DNA of 25,395 nt from Ruminococcaceae bacterium UBA2806 (GCA_002351795.1 DEHG01000100.1:17079-42473); one strand, 5' to 3'. Positions 1 through 7,981 are shown, numbered from the stretch's first letter. Program-made: numbers and translations. The notes: generated by a model from the letters alone, not told the origin.

Positions 1-2
1 AT

Positions 3-131
3 CAGTTTTACGATTACATTGAAAGAGTAAACAGCTATCTTGGCGAGGAGCATTTCAGTACAAAGCGCTGCCGCCTTGTGGAAAATCCAAAGAAAAAAAC
101 TCTCCGTGTAAGACTTCTCGATCCGGAATAA
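3..131 (+). CDS. C-terminal end of an unidentified protein (partial, 5' end outside window)
   Basis: An open frame enters from the left edge (first full codon at base 3) and ends with TAA at 129-131, giving the last 42 residues. The segment is charged, with a Lys/Arg-rich stretch (ENPKKKTLRVRLLDPE) at the very end and no visible membrane segment. I do not recognise the family from this tail. It is followed directly by a terminator hairpin, which supports it being the real 3' end of a gene. Confidence 0.6.
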   Translation, partial: QFYDYIERVNSYLGEEHFSTKRCRLVENPKKKTLRVRLLDPE

Positions 132-144
132 AAACAATAAAAAA

Positions 145-183
145 ACAGGGCTGCCGCTGTCAAGCAACAGTCCTGTATTTTTT
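145..183. terminator. Bidirectional rho-independent terminator
   Basis: ACAGGGCTG (145-153) pairs with CAGTCCTGT (168-176) over 9 bp with one G-T wobble. An A-rich run lies on the left and a T-run (177-183) on the right, so the hairpin can end both the plus-strand gene stopping at 131 and the minus-strand gene whose stop codon is at 182-184. Confidence 0.8.
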
Positions 184-994
184 ATGTTATCGGCAAAAGC
201 TTTGGTTCATGCTTCTCGTAAACGGTAAAATGTGTGCAGCCGCATTCTGTGAGAATATCAAGACCCGTTTCGATCCCCGAACCGATATCTCCCCAGCGGT
301 GTGCGTCCGAGCCTATCGTTATATATTTTCCGCCAAGCTCCTTGAAGCGTTTTACAACACTGATATCGGGAAGAGTTCTTCCGATTATCTGGCGCAGACC
401 GGAGGTATTTATCTCGATAGCCTTGTCATTTTTTATTATCGTTTCAAGTACCTCGTCAAGCCTTTCGCTGTAACGCTTGAGGTCAACATTGATCTTTGAG
501 TTTCCGATAATGTATCTTAGCGGGTAATCAAGGTGGGACATACAATCAAATAAATTCTGACGTGCAAGTTCCAGCAGCTCATCATAATACCTGTCAAGAA
601 GCTTATAAACATTGTCTTCAGTATAGCTGAGAAAGTAAAAGTCCTTCTCACCCCTGAGATTATGCAGGGAACCAAGAATAAAGTCATAATCGGCAAGGGA
701 AAGAGCGTCCTTTGCAGCTGCGGTATCCTGAGTCGGCTGACCAAGTTCAATGCCCGTATATACATGAAGTCTGTCGTTATACATTGCACGGGCTTTATTG
801 ATTTGCAGCAGAGAACGGGTGATATCGTCTCTGACATTGTTTTCAAAGTATTCGTTACATTCACAGTGGTCGGTGATCGTGATGGAATACATCTCCAGTG
901 CGCTTGCCTGTTCGCAAAGCATGATAACGCTGTCCGTTCCGTCAAAGGAACATTCGCTGTGGGTGTGACTGTCGGAAATAAATCGGTATTTCAT
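182..994 (-). CDS. hisJ: PHP-domain histidinol-phosphatase family protein
   Basis: A 270-aa protein of the PHP metallophosphatase superfamily, HisJ/HisK type. The family hydrolyses L-histidinol phosphate in histidine synthesis using a multinuclear metal site in the cytoplasm. The ligand motifs are visible in order: HTH at residues 10-12, DH at 42-43, Glu83 (GIELGQ), His111 (GSLHN), His154 (SHLDYP) and SDAH at 229-232. Length matches the family (about 260-280 aa). The ATG at 994 has a GGAG ribosome binding site just upstream on the minus strand. No other his genes are present, so histidine synthesis as the actual role is inferred from the family; related PHP phosphoesterases act on other substrates. 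Confidence 0.85.
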   Translation of the reverse strand: MKYRFISDSHTHSECSFDGTDSVIMLCEQASALEMYSITITDHCECNEYFENNVRDDITRSLLQINKARAMYNDRLHVYTGIELGQPTQDTAAAKDALSLADYDFILGSLHNLRGEKDFYFLSYTEDNVYKLLDRYYDELLELARQNLFDCMSHLDYPLRYIIGNSKINVDLKRYSERLDEVLETIIKNDKAIEINTSGLRQIIGRTLPDISVVKRFKELGGKYITIGSDAHRWGDIGSGIETGLDILTECGCTHFTVYEKHEPKLLPIT

Positions 995-1034
995 AAACTG
1001 TTCTCCATTTTCATTCTAAAGCTTGCTGATATTG

Positions 1035-1063
1035 ATTATAACACAGATATATAAAATTTTGAA
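1035..1063 (-). promoter_or_regulatory. Probable promoter of the PHP phosphatase gene
   Basis: On the minus strand a perfect TATAAT (complement of 1035-1040) carries an extended TGn in front and lies 17 bp from a weaker TTCAAA -35 (complement of 1058-1063). The implied leader to the ATG at 994 is about 35 bases. Confidence 0.6.
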
Positions 1064-1162
1064 CACATAATAGTGATGGAATTATATTAACTTTTAAGCG
1101 GTCGAATTATGCATTTTTGTACGTTAAGGCACAGATGAAAAAATAATGTCATTTAATAATTA

Positions 1163-1191
1163 GTGACAAAAGAAACAGTGTGTGTTATAAT
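1163..1191 (+). promoter_or_regulatory. Promoter of the ACT/UPF0210 operon
   Basis: GTGACA (1163-1168, 5 of 6 to TTGACA), a 17-bp spacer and a perfect TATAAT (1186-1191) with an extended TGn. It precedes the ACT-domain gene with a leader of roughly 85 bases in which I see no clear structure. Confidence 0.75.
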
Positions 1192-1282
1192 ATAAGATAA
1201 TGGTGCAGATTCAGAGGTGCTTGTCATGTTCATGCCGTCTGTTCTTCACTGTTTGATTTTACGATAACGGAGGTTATTATTT

Positions 1283-1552
1283 ATGAATGCAGTTATAACT
1301 GTTCTGGGTAAGGATAATGTGGGTATTTTAGCAAAGGTATCTGCTGAGTGTGCGGCGGTAGGCGGCAATATTCTTGAGGTCACACAGTCCGTTTTACAGG
1401 GAATGTTTGCAATGATAATGTTTGTGGATATTACAAAGATTACCGTTCCTTTCTCTCAGCTTGCAGATCAGCTTGCAGAAAAGGGCGAGGAAATGGGCGT
1501 AAAGATCATAGTTATGCATGAGGATCTTTTTAATGCAATGCATAAAATATAG
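1283..1552 (+). CDS. ACT domain protein (UPF0237 family)
   Basis: An 89-aa protein that is a single ACT domain. The opening 'AVITVLGKDNVGILAKVSAECAAV' region (residues 3-26) is the typical first strand and helix, with the Gly of the ligand-binding turn at 'DNVGIL'. ACT domains bind amino acids or similar small ligands and usually regulate a partner. The ATG has a GGAGG site nine bases upstream. The next gene, 36 bases on, encodes a UPF0210 protein; this pairing is widespread in Firmicutes and other bacteria and suggests they function together. The ligand and biochemical role are unknown. Confidence 0.9.
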   Translation: MNAVITVLGKDNVGILAKVSAECAAVGGNILEVTQSVLQGMFAMIMFVDITKITVPFSQLADQLAEKGEEMGVKIIVMHEDLFNAMHKI

Positions 1553-1588
1553 CCTGAAAACTGATGCAGTTAAGAAAGGAAAAAAGAA

Positions 1589-2947
1589 ATGATCAATTCA
1601 CATGATATACTTGAAACGATCAATATGATCGAAAATGAAAATCTTGATGTGAGAACCATTACAATGGGTATATCACTTCTTGATTGTATTGATGAGGATA
1701 TTGATAAGGCATGCGCCAAGGTTTATGACAAGATATGCAGATATGCAAAGGATCTTGTAAAAACAGGCGAGGATATCAGCAAGGATTACGGTATTCCGAT
1801 AATACATAAGAGAATATCTGTCACTCCTGTTGCAATGCTTGCGGCTGCCTGCCCGACAAAGAATCCCGTTAAATTTGCACAGACTCTTGACAGGGCTGCA
1901 AAGACTGTCGGCGTCAATTTTGTGGGCGGATACAGCGCACTTGTACATAAGGGCTTTTCACAGGGGGATTATGCGCTTATAGAAAGTATTCCCGAAGCTC
2001 TTGATGTTACAGAAAGAGTATGCTCCTCTGTAAATATCGGCAGCACAAAAGCCGGAATAAATATGGACGCTGTAGGAAAAATGGGTCATGTTATCCGCAA
2101 AACAGCCGAGCTTACAGCAGACAGGGACTGCATAGGCGCTGCAAAGCTTGTTGTTTTCTGCAATGCGCCGGAGGATAATCCCTTTATGGCGGGTGCATTC
2201 CACGGTCCGGGTGAAGCTGACTGCGTTATAAATGTCGGCGTATCGGGTCCGGGCGTTGTAAGAGCTGCCCTTGCAAAGGCGGGGGACTGCAATATAACAG
2301 AGGTCGCTGATATCGTAAAGAAAACTGCATTCAAGATAACGAGGGCAGGTATGCTTGTTGCAAAGGAAGCGTCAAAGCGTCTCAGCGTTCCCTTTGGCAT
2401 AGTTGATCTTTCCCTTGCGCCTACTCCTGCAATAGGCGACAGCGTTGCATATATCCTTGAAGAGATGGGTCTTGAACAGTGCGGCGCACATGGAACCACA
2501 GCTTGCCTTGCACTTCTCAATGACGCTGTTAAAAAGGGCGGCGTAATGGCTTCATCCCATGTCGGAGGTCTTTCGGGTGCATTTATACCTGTAACTGAGG
2601 ATGCGGGTATGATAGAGGCTGCAAGAAGCAAGGCTCTGTCAATTGTCAAGCTTGAAGCTATGACGGCTGTATGTTCCGTTGGTCTTGATATGATCGCAAT
2701 TCCCGGCGATACTCCTGCTGATGTCATTTCGGGAATAATTGCTGATGAGGCTGCAATAGGTATGGTCAATTCTAAGACGACCGCTGTAAGACTTATTCCC
2801 GCTATCGGAAAGCAGGCAGGCGAGGAGCTTAATTTCGGCGGGCTTTTAGGAAACGGTCCGATAATGGATGTGAATATGAAGTCACCTTCAAGATTTATTG
2901 CAAGGGGTGGACGTATCCCGGCACCTATGCAGAGTCTTAAAAACTGA
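1589..2947 (+). CDS. UPF0210 (DUF711) family protein
   Basis: A 452-aa cytoplasmic protein of the DUF711/UPF0210 family, often labelled 'PFL family protein' because its fold resembles that of pyruvate formate-lyase-type enzymes. Glycine-rich conserved stretches are visible, such as 'NVGVSGPGVVRAAL', 'GAHGTTACLALLNDA', 'SSHVGGLSGAFIPV' and 'GGLLGNGPIMDVN', and the length is normal for the family. No glycyl-radical Gly loop or activating enzyme is evident, so PFL-like activity should not be assumed. It starts at an ATG behind AAAGGA and is co-transcribed with the upstream ACT-domain gene, which probably senses a ligand for it. Function is unknown. Confidence 0.9.
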   Translation: MINSHDILETINMIENENLDVRTITMGISLLDCIDEDIDKACAKVYDKICRYAKDLVKTGEDISKDYGIPIIHKRISVTPVAMLAAACPTKNPVKFAQTLDRAAKTVGVNFVGGYSALVHKGFSQGDYALIESIPEALDVTERVCSSVNIGSTKAGINMDAVGKMGHVIRKTAELTADRDCIGAAKLVVFCNAPEDNPFMAGAFHGPGEADCVINVGVSGPGVVRAALAKAGDCNITEVADIVKKTAFKITRAGMLVAKEASKRLSVPFGIVDLSLAPTPAIGDSVAYILEEMGLEQCGAHGTTACLALLNDAVKKGGVMASSHVGGLSGAFIPVTEDAGMIEAARSKALSIVKLEAMTAVCSVGLDMIAIPGDTPADVISGIIADEAAIGMVNSKTTAVRLIPAIGKQAGEELNFGGLLGNGPIMDVNMKSPSRFIARGGRIPAPMQSLKN

Positions 2948-2987
2948 GGGGTATCTGTAAAAGCTTGTTTTTTGAGGTGCTGCAATA

Positions 2988-3601
2988 ATGAGTAACAATG
3001 ATGACAGAACTGCATATGATCCACGCCTTAAAGAAATAAAAGAAAGATTTCCCGATGCAAGGCGGACAGGTCCTGAGGATGCGAAGTCTGCATTAAGATC
3101 ATATCTGATTCTTGGAATGATTTTTTTGATCATCGGAATAATGACATTTATACTCTCTGTTTCAATGGGTGATAAAGCAAAGGATTTTTTTCCCATGCCG
3201 AAACAGTTGAGGGCAGTGTTATAAGCGTTGAATCCAGAAAAGTAGGTTCACCAAAATATAAAAATACCGTTTACAGGGTTTTATATGCATATACTTATGA
3301 TAATATTGATTATCATGACAGCGAAACCATCTCACCATATGATGCTGGCAGGCTGGGACTTAGTACAGGGGATGTATCGGGAAAGTCTGTAACAGTATAT
3401 GTTGATGTGAGGGATCCGCAAACGACAAGGATCGTTTACACTGAGGGTACGCCTATGTATTTCCTGTTGATATTCTGTGTTATCGGAATTGTTCTGATAG
3501 TACTCGGAATTAAAATGTACAAAAGGTGTAAGGAAGGAAATGCAATAGTTTATCATGTCGGACGTTATGTTAAATACCTGAATACGGGTAAGAAAAGATA
3601 A
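2988..3601 (+). pseudogene. DUF3592-like membrane protein split by a -1 frameshift at a T7 run
   Basis: The first frame (ATG 2988, GAGGTG site nine bases upstream) gives 78 residues: a charged N-terminus, one membrane helix (about residues 38-60), then a stop at 3222-3224. Moving back one base within TTTTTTT (3185-3191) continues the protein without interruption to TAA at 3599-3601. That adds a beta-rich extracytoplasmic stretch ('GSVISVESRKVG...YRVLYAYTYDNIDYHDSE...VTVYVDVRDPQ') and a second membrane helix ('YFLLIFCVIGIVLIVLGI'). TM, soluble domain, TM is the DUF3592 layout. The T-run is in the exact X_XXY_YYZ phase for -1 slippage, so this may be a programmed or phase-variable event, a recent disabling deletion, or a sequencing error. 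Function of the family is unknown. Confidence 0.7.
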
Positions 3602-3626
3602 TATTACATAAATACCCGATTGTCTC

Positions 3627-3655
3627 TTGAAAAAAGTGTTATTCGGGCGTATAAT
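3627..3655 (+). promoter_or_regulatory. Promoter of the V/A-type ATPase operon
   Basis: TTGAAA (3627-3632), a 17-bp spacer and perfect TATAAT (3650-3655). Transcription should begin near 3662, giving a leader of about 66 bases before the first ATPase gene, whose ribosome binding site is AAGGGGGG. Confidence 0.8.
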
Positions 3656-3663
3656 ATCAAAAT

Positions 3664-3692
3664 GTGGACAGGCCTTTGACTGCCGTTTCCAC
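3664..3692 (+). other. Possible hairpin at the 5' end of the ATPase mRNA
   Basis: GTGGA (3664-3668) pairs with TCCAC (3688-3692), and the stem can continue with C3669-G3685 and GGC (3671-3673) with GCC (3682-3684) around small bulges. It begins within a few bases of the predicted transcription start, so it may shield the 5' end of the long operon mRNA. There is no T-run, so it is not a terminator. Folding was judged by eye. Confidence 0.4.
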
Positions 3693-3727
3693 TGATAATT
3701 TTTCACTGCTGAAAAGGGGGGACATTT

Positions 3728-4039
3728 ATGGAGGATATGATCGCCAAGATCATAGACATGGATAAAAAAGCCAGAGATCTGACCGACGAAGCTCAGAGAA
3801 GCAAGATCAGCTATGAAAATGAAATTCTCAAGAAAAAAGAGAAGATAAAAAATGATTATCTTGACCGTGCCAAGGAGCGAATAGAGATCAATAAACAGAC
3901 CGCTCAGAAAAAAGCTGATACACAGCTTAAGGAAATAGAAGAAAAAAACGATTCTGTTATCAGAAAGCTTAACAGCAGTTATTCCGAAAACGGTGATAAA
4001 TGGGTCGATGAGATCGTAAAGCGGGTAGTAGGAGAGTAA
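3728..4039 (+). CDS. atpH: V/A-type ATPase peripheral stalk subunit H (G-like)
   Basis: A 103-aa, highly charged protein rich in Lys, Glu and Gln, with heptad-like spacing over residues 10-85 and no membrane segment: a long coiled coil. In V/A-type ATPases, subunit H (also called G) pairs with subunit E to form the peripheral stalk that keeps the catalytic head from turning. Identity rests on size, coiled-coil character and its place as first gene of the ATPase operon, where archaeal atpH also stands; sequence conservation in this family is low. The ATG follows a very strong G-rich ribosome binding site. Confidence 0.8.
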   Translation: MEDMIAKIIDMDKKARDLTDEAQRSKISYENEILKKKEKIKNDYLDRAKERIEINKQTAQKKADTQLKEIEEKNDSVIRKLNSSYSENGDKWVDEIVKRVVGE

Positions 4040-4067
4040 AAAATATTTTCAGAAAGGAAGCATGCCT

Positions 4068-5105
4068 ATGTCATCAGAGATGGCTTCAAATGCTATTCTG
4101 GCTAAGGCTCGTGCCATGTACGGAAAGTGTCTTTCCGATAATGACTACAGGCAGCTTATGGATTGCCGTAATGTGTCGGAGGTCGCTTCCTACCTGAAAT
4201 CACGGACCAATTACAGGTCGGTTCTTGCGGGATTGAATGAAAATGAAGTCCACCGAGGACAGCTTGAACCGATACTAAGACAAAATCTCTATTATGATAT
4301 ATCTTCGCTTTCAAGATATGCAAGGGATAAGTCGCTGGTGTTCTCGAATTTCATTATTTCCGAAATGGAGATAGAACAGATCATACGCTGTCTTACACTG
4401 CTGAATATAGGACGTGCAGATGAATTTGTCTTCGGACTTCCGATGGCAATGACAAAATTTGCAAGGATCGACCTTAAAGCATTCAGTACGGTAAGAAGCT
4501 TTGACGATCTTCTGGATGTATTGGCGTCAAGTCACTATGCTGCCGCACTCAGAAAACACCGTCCAAAGGATGGCGAGAGGGCTGATATCTCAATTATCGA
4601 AGCTGAACTTAATAATCAGAATTACGCTATGGTAATGGAGGCTTTTGATAAGCAGAAAAGCACAAGGGACAGGGACGAACTGAAAGACACATTTTCTGCA
4701 ATGCTTGATTTCAGAAATATATCCAGAATAATACGGCTCAAACGATATTTCAATTACAGCGCAGAAAAGATTATGCCTCTGCTGATACCATACGGAAAGC
4801 TTTCCAAAAGGACTGTTGAGGAGCTTTGCAGTGCCTCCGATGCAAGAGAGGTTTTCGAGCTTGCAAGATCGACATATCTTGGCAGGCTGATGTCAAAGCT
4901 TAAATATAACGATCAGTCCATGATGGCAAATGCTTTGCTGAGTATGTATTGCAAGCATCATCTGAGGCTTTCCGCCAATCCGACTATCGTAATGATATCC
5001 TATGTATATCTTAAACAGATAGAGATCGCAAATATTGTAAATATTATTGAGTCGACCCGTTACGGACTTTCACCTGACGAAAAGTCCGCAATGCTGGTAA
5101 GATGA
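4068..5105 (+). CDS. atpC: V/A-type ATPase subunit C (central stalk funnel)
   Basis: A 345-aa mainly helical soluble protein matching ATPase subunit C (d in the eukaryotic enzyme), the funnel-shaped part that sits on the membrane rotor and receives the D-F shaft. It opens 'SEMASNAILAKARAMYGKCLSDNDYRQLMDCRNVSEVASYLK', typical of the family, and the length is normal. Two in-frame ATGs lie at 4062 and 4068. AAGGA at 4054-4058 is nine bases from 4068 but only three from 4062, so I prefer 4068. It is second in the operon, ahead of subunit I, whereas in the common order C follows E. Confidence 0.9.
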   Translation: MSSEMASNAILAKARAMYGKCLSDNDYRQLMDCRNVSEVASYLKSRTNYRSVLAGLNENEVHRGQLEPILRQNLYYDISSLSRYARDKSLVFSNFIISEMEIEQIIRCLTLLNIGRADEFVFGLPMAMTKFARIDLKAFSTVRSFDDLLDVLASSHYAAALRKHRPKDGERADISIIEAELNNQNYAMVMEAFDKQKSTRDRDELKDTFSAMLDFRNISRIIRLKRYFNYSAEKIMPLLIPYGKLSKRTVEELCSASDAREVFELARSTYLGRLMSKLKYNDQSMMANALLSMYCKHHLRLSANPTIVMISYVYLKQIEIANIVNIIESTRYGLSPDEKSAMLVR

Positions 5106-5120
5106 TAAGGAGGTGATTAT

Positions 5121-7076
5121 GTGTCTGTAAAAAAAGTTAAGGCGATAAACATAATCGGTATGCTGTCTGAGCTTGATGAGGTGATAAAATTCTGCGGAGA
5201 TTCGGAAATGTTCCATCCCGATGACGCAATGCTGTTTTATTCAAATACACAGGATTTTTCGCCGCTGAGTGATAAGAACCCTTATGCCGCACCGCTGCAG
5301 AGTCTGAGAAGTATTGCAGATATGGCGGGACTAAAGCTTGAATTTGTAAAGCTGACGGATTTCAGCGTAAGCGATAAAGGCGTTCTTAAATATGTTGATT
5401 CAACAGTTGAAAAGCTTGAAAAGCTTATAAATAAAAAGCTCGGTATCAAGCAGAAAATAGACGGCTGTAAAAGAAAAATAGAACAGGTCGGTCATTTCAC
5501 GGGCGGCAATCTTGACTTTACGGAGATCATGAAGTGCAAGTATATCACTCCTTCATTCGGAAGGATACCGAATGAAAGCTATGATAAGCTTGAAAGCTTC
5601 GCAGATAATCCGTTTGTCATGTTCTTCCCCTGCACAGAGGATGACACTCATCATTGGGGCGTTTATTTCTGCCCTAATGAACCGTCCGAAAAGCAGAATA
5701 TCGACAGGATCTTTTCTTCGCTGTACTTTGAAAAACTGGAAGTACCCGAAATTGCAGGCACACCCGAGGAGTATTTAAAGACCCTCGCAGACGAGCTTTC
5801 AGAGCTTCAGGATGAACAGGATAAGAATAAAAAAGAGCTTGATGAATTCTGGGCGTCTGAAAAAGAAAAATGCATGAAGTATTACAGCAGACTTCAGGAG
5901 CTGGACTGCTATCATGCGATAAAACGCTATGTATATAAATATCACGGCAGTTTTATTATGGTCGGCTGGATACCTGCCGATAAGGAAAAATATTTCACAC
6001 AGCACCTTGACGGCATAAAAAGCGTTGAATATTCAATAAGCGACGGCGCAGAGGAAATGAAACATTCTCCGCCAGTAATGCTTAAAAACCCGCCGTTTAT
6101 AAGGCTGTATGAATTCTTTGTAAAAATGTACGGTCTGCCCAGCTATAATGAGCTTGACCCGACAGCGATAGTTGCCTTTACATATACCCTTTTCTTCGGT
6201 ATTATGTTCGGTGATATGGGACAGGGGCTTGTAGTGGCAATAGTCGGTTTCCTGATGTGGAAGCTGAAGAAAATGGAGATCGGACGTATACTCATCCCAT
6301 GCGGAATATCAGGCATGATATTTGGTTCGATATACGGTTCCGTATTCGGATTTGAGCATGCGCTTGACCCCGTATATAAAGCATTGTTCGGACTTGATGA
6401 AAAGCCTGTTGAGGTAATGGATTCAAATACTATAAATATTATTATTTACGGTTCAGTGGCTATAGGTATCGTTACCATCGTCATAGCAATGATAATGAAT
6501 ATAGTATCCTCAATAAAGCGCAGGGATCCTGAAAGCGCTTTCTTCGGTTCAAACGGTATCGCAGGATTTGTATTCTATGTATCTCTTGTGGCAGGTCTTG
6601 TATGCCAGATGATCCTTGAAATAGAGATCATGACTCCTGCATACATTATTTGTCTTATAGTGATCCCTCTCGTTCTGATGTTCATGAGAGAGCCTCTCGG
6701 AAGACTTGCCGAGGGCAAAAAGAAATGGCAGCCTGAAAAATGGGGCGACTACTGCACACAGAGCTTCTTTGAGCTTTTTGAAATGTGTCTGAGCTATGTT
6801 ACGAATACAATGTCGTTCCTCAGAATAGGCGCATATATACTTGTTCATGCAGGTATGATGATGGTTGTATTCACACTTGCCGATATGATGTCGGGCGTTG
6901 TTGGATATGTGATAATGGTAGTAGTCGGAAACGGTATCGTTATGGCGCTTGAAGCATTGCTTGTTGCGATACAGGTACTGAGACTTGATTACTATGAGAT
7001 ATTCAGCCGTTTCTATATCGGAGAGGGTCGTCAGTTTACGCCTGTTGTTGCGGGTAAGTCTGAGGAACAGATCTGA
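5121..7076 (+). CDS. atpI: V/A-type ATPase subunit I (membrane stator, 'a' subunit)
   Basis: A 651-aa protein with a soluble N-terminal half (to about residue 340, with coiled-coil segments near 90-120 and 225-255) and a C-terminal half with about seven or eight membrane helices. 'FFGIMFGDMGQG' near the first helices is a family signature. 'QVLRLDYYEIFSRFYIGEG' close to the C-terminus holds Arg621, matching the essential arginine that faces the rotor carboxylate in ion translocation. The start is GTG at 5121, seven bases after AAGGAGG. An ATG overlaps it at 5119 but reads only three codons before a stop. Fifteen bases separate it from atpC. Confidence 0.95.
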   Translation: MSVKKVKAINIIGMLSELDEVIKFCGDSEMFHPDDAMLFYSNTQDFSPLSDKNPYAAPLQSLRSIADMAGLKLEFVKLTDFSVSDKGVLKYVDSTVEKLEKLINKKLGIKQKIDGCKRKIEQVGHFTGGNLDFTEIMKCKYITPSFGRIPNESYDKLESFADNPFVMFFPCTEDDTHHWGVYFCPNEPSEKQNIDRIFSSLYFEKLEVPEIAGTPEEYLKTLADELSELQDEQDKNKKELDEFWASEKEKCMKYYSRLQELDCYHAIKRYVYKYHGSFIMVGWIPADKEKYFTQHLDGIKSVEYSISDGAEEMKHSPPVMLKNPPFIRLYEFFVKMYGLPSYNELDPTAIVAFTYTLFFGIMFGDMGQGLVVAIVGFLMWKLKKMEIGRILIPCGISGMIFGSIYGSVFGFEHALDPVYKALFGLDEKPVEVMDSNTINIIIYGSVAIGIVTIVIAMIMNIVSSIKRRDPESAFFGSNGIAGFVFYVSLVAGLVCQMILEIEIMTPAYIICLIVIPLVLMFMREPLGRLAEGKKKWQPEKWGDYCTQSFFELFEMCLSYVTNTMSFLRIGAYILVHAGMMMVVFTLADMMSGVVGYVIMVVVGNGIVMALEALLVAIQVLRLDYYEIFSRFYIGEGRQFTPVVAGKSEEQI

Positions 7077-7150
7077 GATATCTGCTCAAAGGTAAAAATT
7101 CAGGTTTTAAAAACAGGATAATTTATTATTTTAAAAGTGAGGTTTTTATA

Positions 7151-7600
7151 ATGTTAGATTATATTTTACTTGCAGTACCGGTAGTATTTTTAGTTGCATC
7201 GGTTTGTTTGGCTTATAATAATGTAAAGATCGGCAAAAGAACGCGCAAAAGCGCAGTTGTAAGACAGCTTGTTTCATTTGCAATAGTTTCATGCGTATGC
7301 CTTGCAATGTCAATAGTTGCTATGGCTGCAGGAGACGGCGAGAAGGCAGCACAGGCTGCAAATGCTGCTGCACAGGGCGGCGACCTTAATTTCGGTATCA
7401 CAATGATGGCAGCTGCTCTTGCAACGGGTTTTTCCGGTATCGGCGGCGGTATCGCAGTAGGCGGCGCAGCTCCCGCAGCTATCGGCGCAACAAGCGAGGA
7501 TCCCAAGTCTTTCGGTAAGGCTCTTATCTTCGTTGCACTCGGCGAAGGTGTTGCTCTTTACGGACTTCTTGTTTCCATTCTTATCATTTCAAAGGTTTGA
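7151..7600 (+). CDS. atpK: V/A-type ATPase subunit K (membrane rotor proteolipid)
   Basis: A 149-aa very hydrophobic protein with four predicted membrane helices (about 4-22, 38-60, 80-105, 124-147). The last two form a classic proteolipid hairpin: glycine-rich 'GFSGIGGGIAVGGAAPAAIGA' and 'ALGEGVALYGLL', with ion-binding Glu132. The first two helices, joined by a basic loop (KIGKRTRK), contain no carboxylate and do not resemble a second proteolipid repeat, so each subunit offers one ion site, as in V-type proteolipids. Residues usually linked to sodium binding (Ser/Thr after the Glu, Gln in the partner helix) are not evident, which mildly favours protons. A 74-base AT-rich gap with a GAGG site precedes it. 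Confidence 0.93.
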   Translation: MLDYILLAVPVVFLVASVCLAYNNVKIGKRTRKSAVVRQLVSFAIVSCVCLAMSIVAMAAGDGEKAAQAANAAAQGGDLNFGITMMAAALATGFSGIGGGIAVGGAAPAAIGATSEDPKSFGKALIFVALGEGVALYGLLVSILIISKV

Positions 7601-7648
7601 TTGTAAAAGTACTTTCTGTCTGATATGCCGGACAAAAAGGAGGAAAAC

Positions 7649-7957
7649 ATGAAATTCTATTTGATAAGCGATAATGTGGATACGCTGATGGGAATGCATC
7701 TGGCCGGCGTCAGCGGAGTTGTAGTCCACGAGGAAAATGAAGTTAAACAAGCCCTTACTGAGGCTATGAATATGGAGGATGTTGCGGTCATACTTATGAC
7801 GGAAAAGCTTGTACAGCTTTGTCCGGAGCTTGTGTATGAACTCAAGCTCAACCACAAGCAGCCCCTTATCGTCGAGATACCGGACAGACACGGAAGCGGA
7901 CGTGCAAAAGACTCAATTACACGATATGTGCGTGAAGCTATCGGCGTAAAGATATAG
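7649..7957 (+). CDS. atpF: V/A-type ATPase subunit F (central shaft)
   Basis: A 102-aa soluble protein with the alternating beta/alpha pattern of ATPase subunit F: 'MKFYLISDNVDTLMGMHLAGVSGVVV' at the start, 'DVAVILMTEKLVQL' in the middle and 'PLIVEIPDRHG' before the C-terminal helix. Subunit F binds subunit D to form the rotating shaft and modulates ATP hydrolysis. An upstream in-frame ATG at 7625 would add eight residues, but AAGGAGG lies just ahead of 7649, and the family begins with the MKFYLISD-like strand, so 7649 is chosen. It lies between K and E, where subunit E more often follows K directly. Confidence 0.92.
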   Translation: MKFYLISDNVDTLMGMHLAGVSGVVVHEENEVKQALTEAMNMEDVAVILMTEKLVQLCPELVYELKLNHKQPLIVEIPDRHGSGRAKDSITRYVREAIGVKI

Positions 7958-7981
7958 GCATAGGTCATAGGAGGTGTGAAT

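Noticed and set aside
2086..3024. A 312-codon minus-strand open frame opposite the UPF0210 gene.
   Set aside because: It is antisense to a gene with clear family motifs, and its Ser/Pro/Ala-rich composition is that of a mirror frame.
3615..3647. CCCGA (3615-3619) and TCGGG (3643-3647) flanking the -35 of the ATPase promoter, as a possible operator or upstream terminator.
   Set aside because: Only five pairs with a 23-base loop and mismatches on both sides; too weak to support.
5119..5130. ATG at 5119 as the start of a gene before atpI.
   Set aside because: It reaches a stop after three codons; the overlapping GTG at 5121 has ideal spacing to AAGGAGG and opens the 651-aa subunit I.
7077..7150. 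Possible extra promoter or enhancer in the gap before atpK, which would raise expression of the multi-copy proteolipid.
   Set aside because: The gap is AT-rich but I found no paired -35/-10; only the idea of a favourable ribosome binding region remains.
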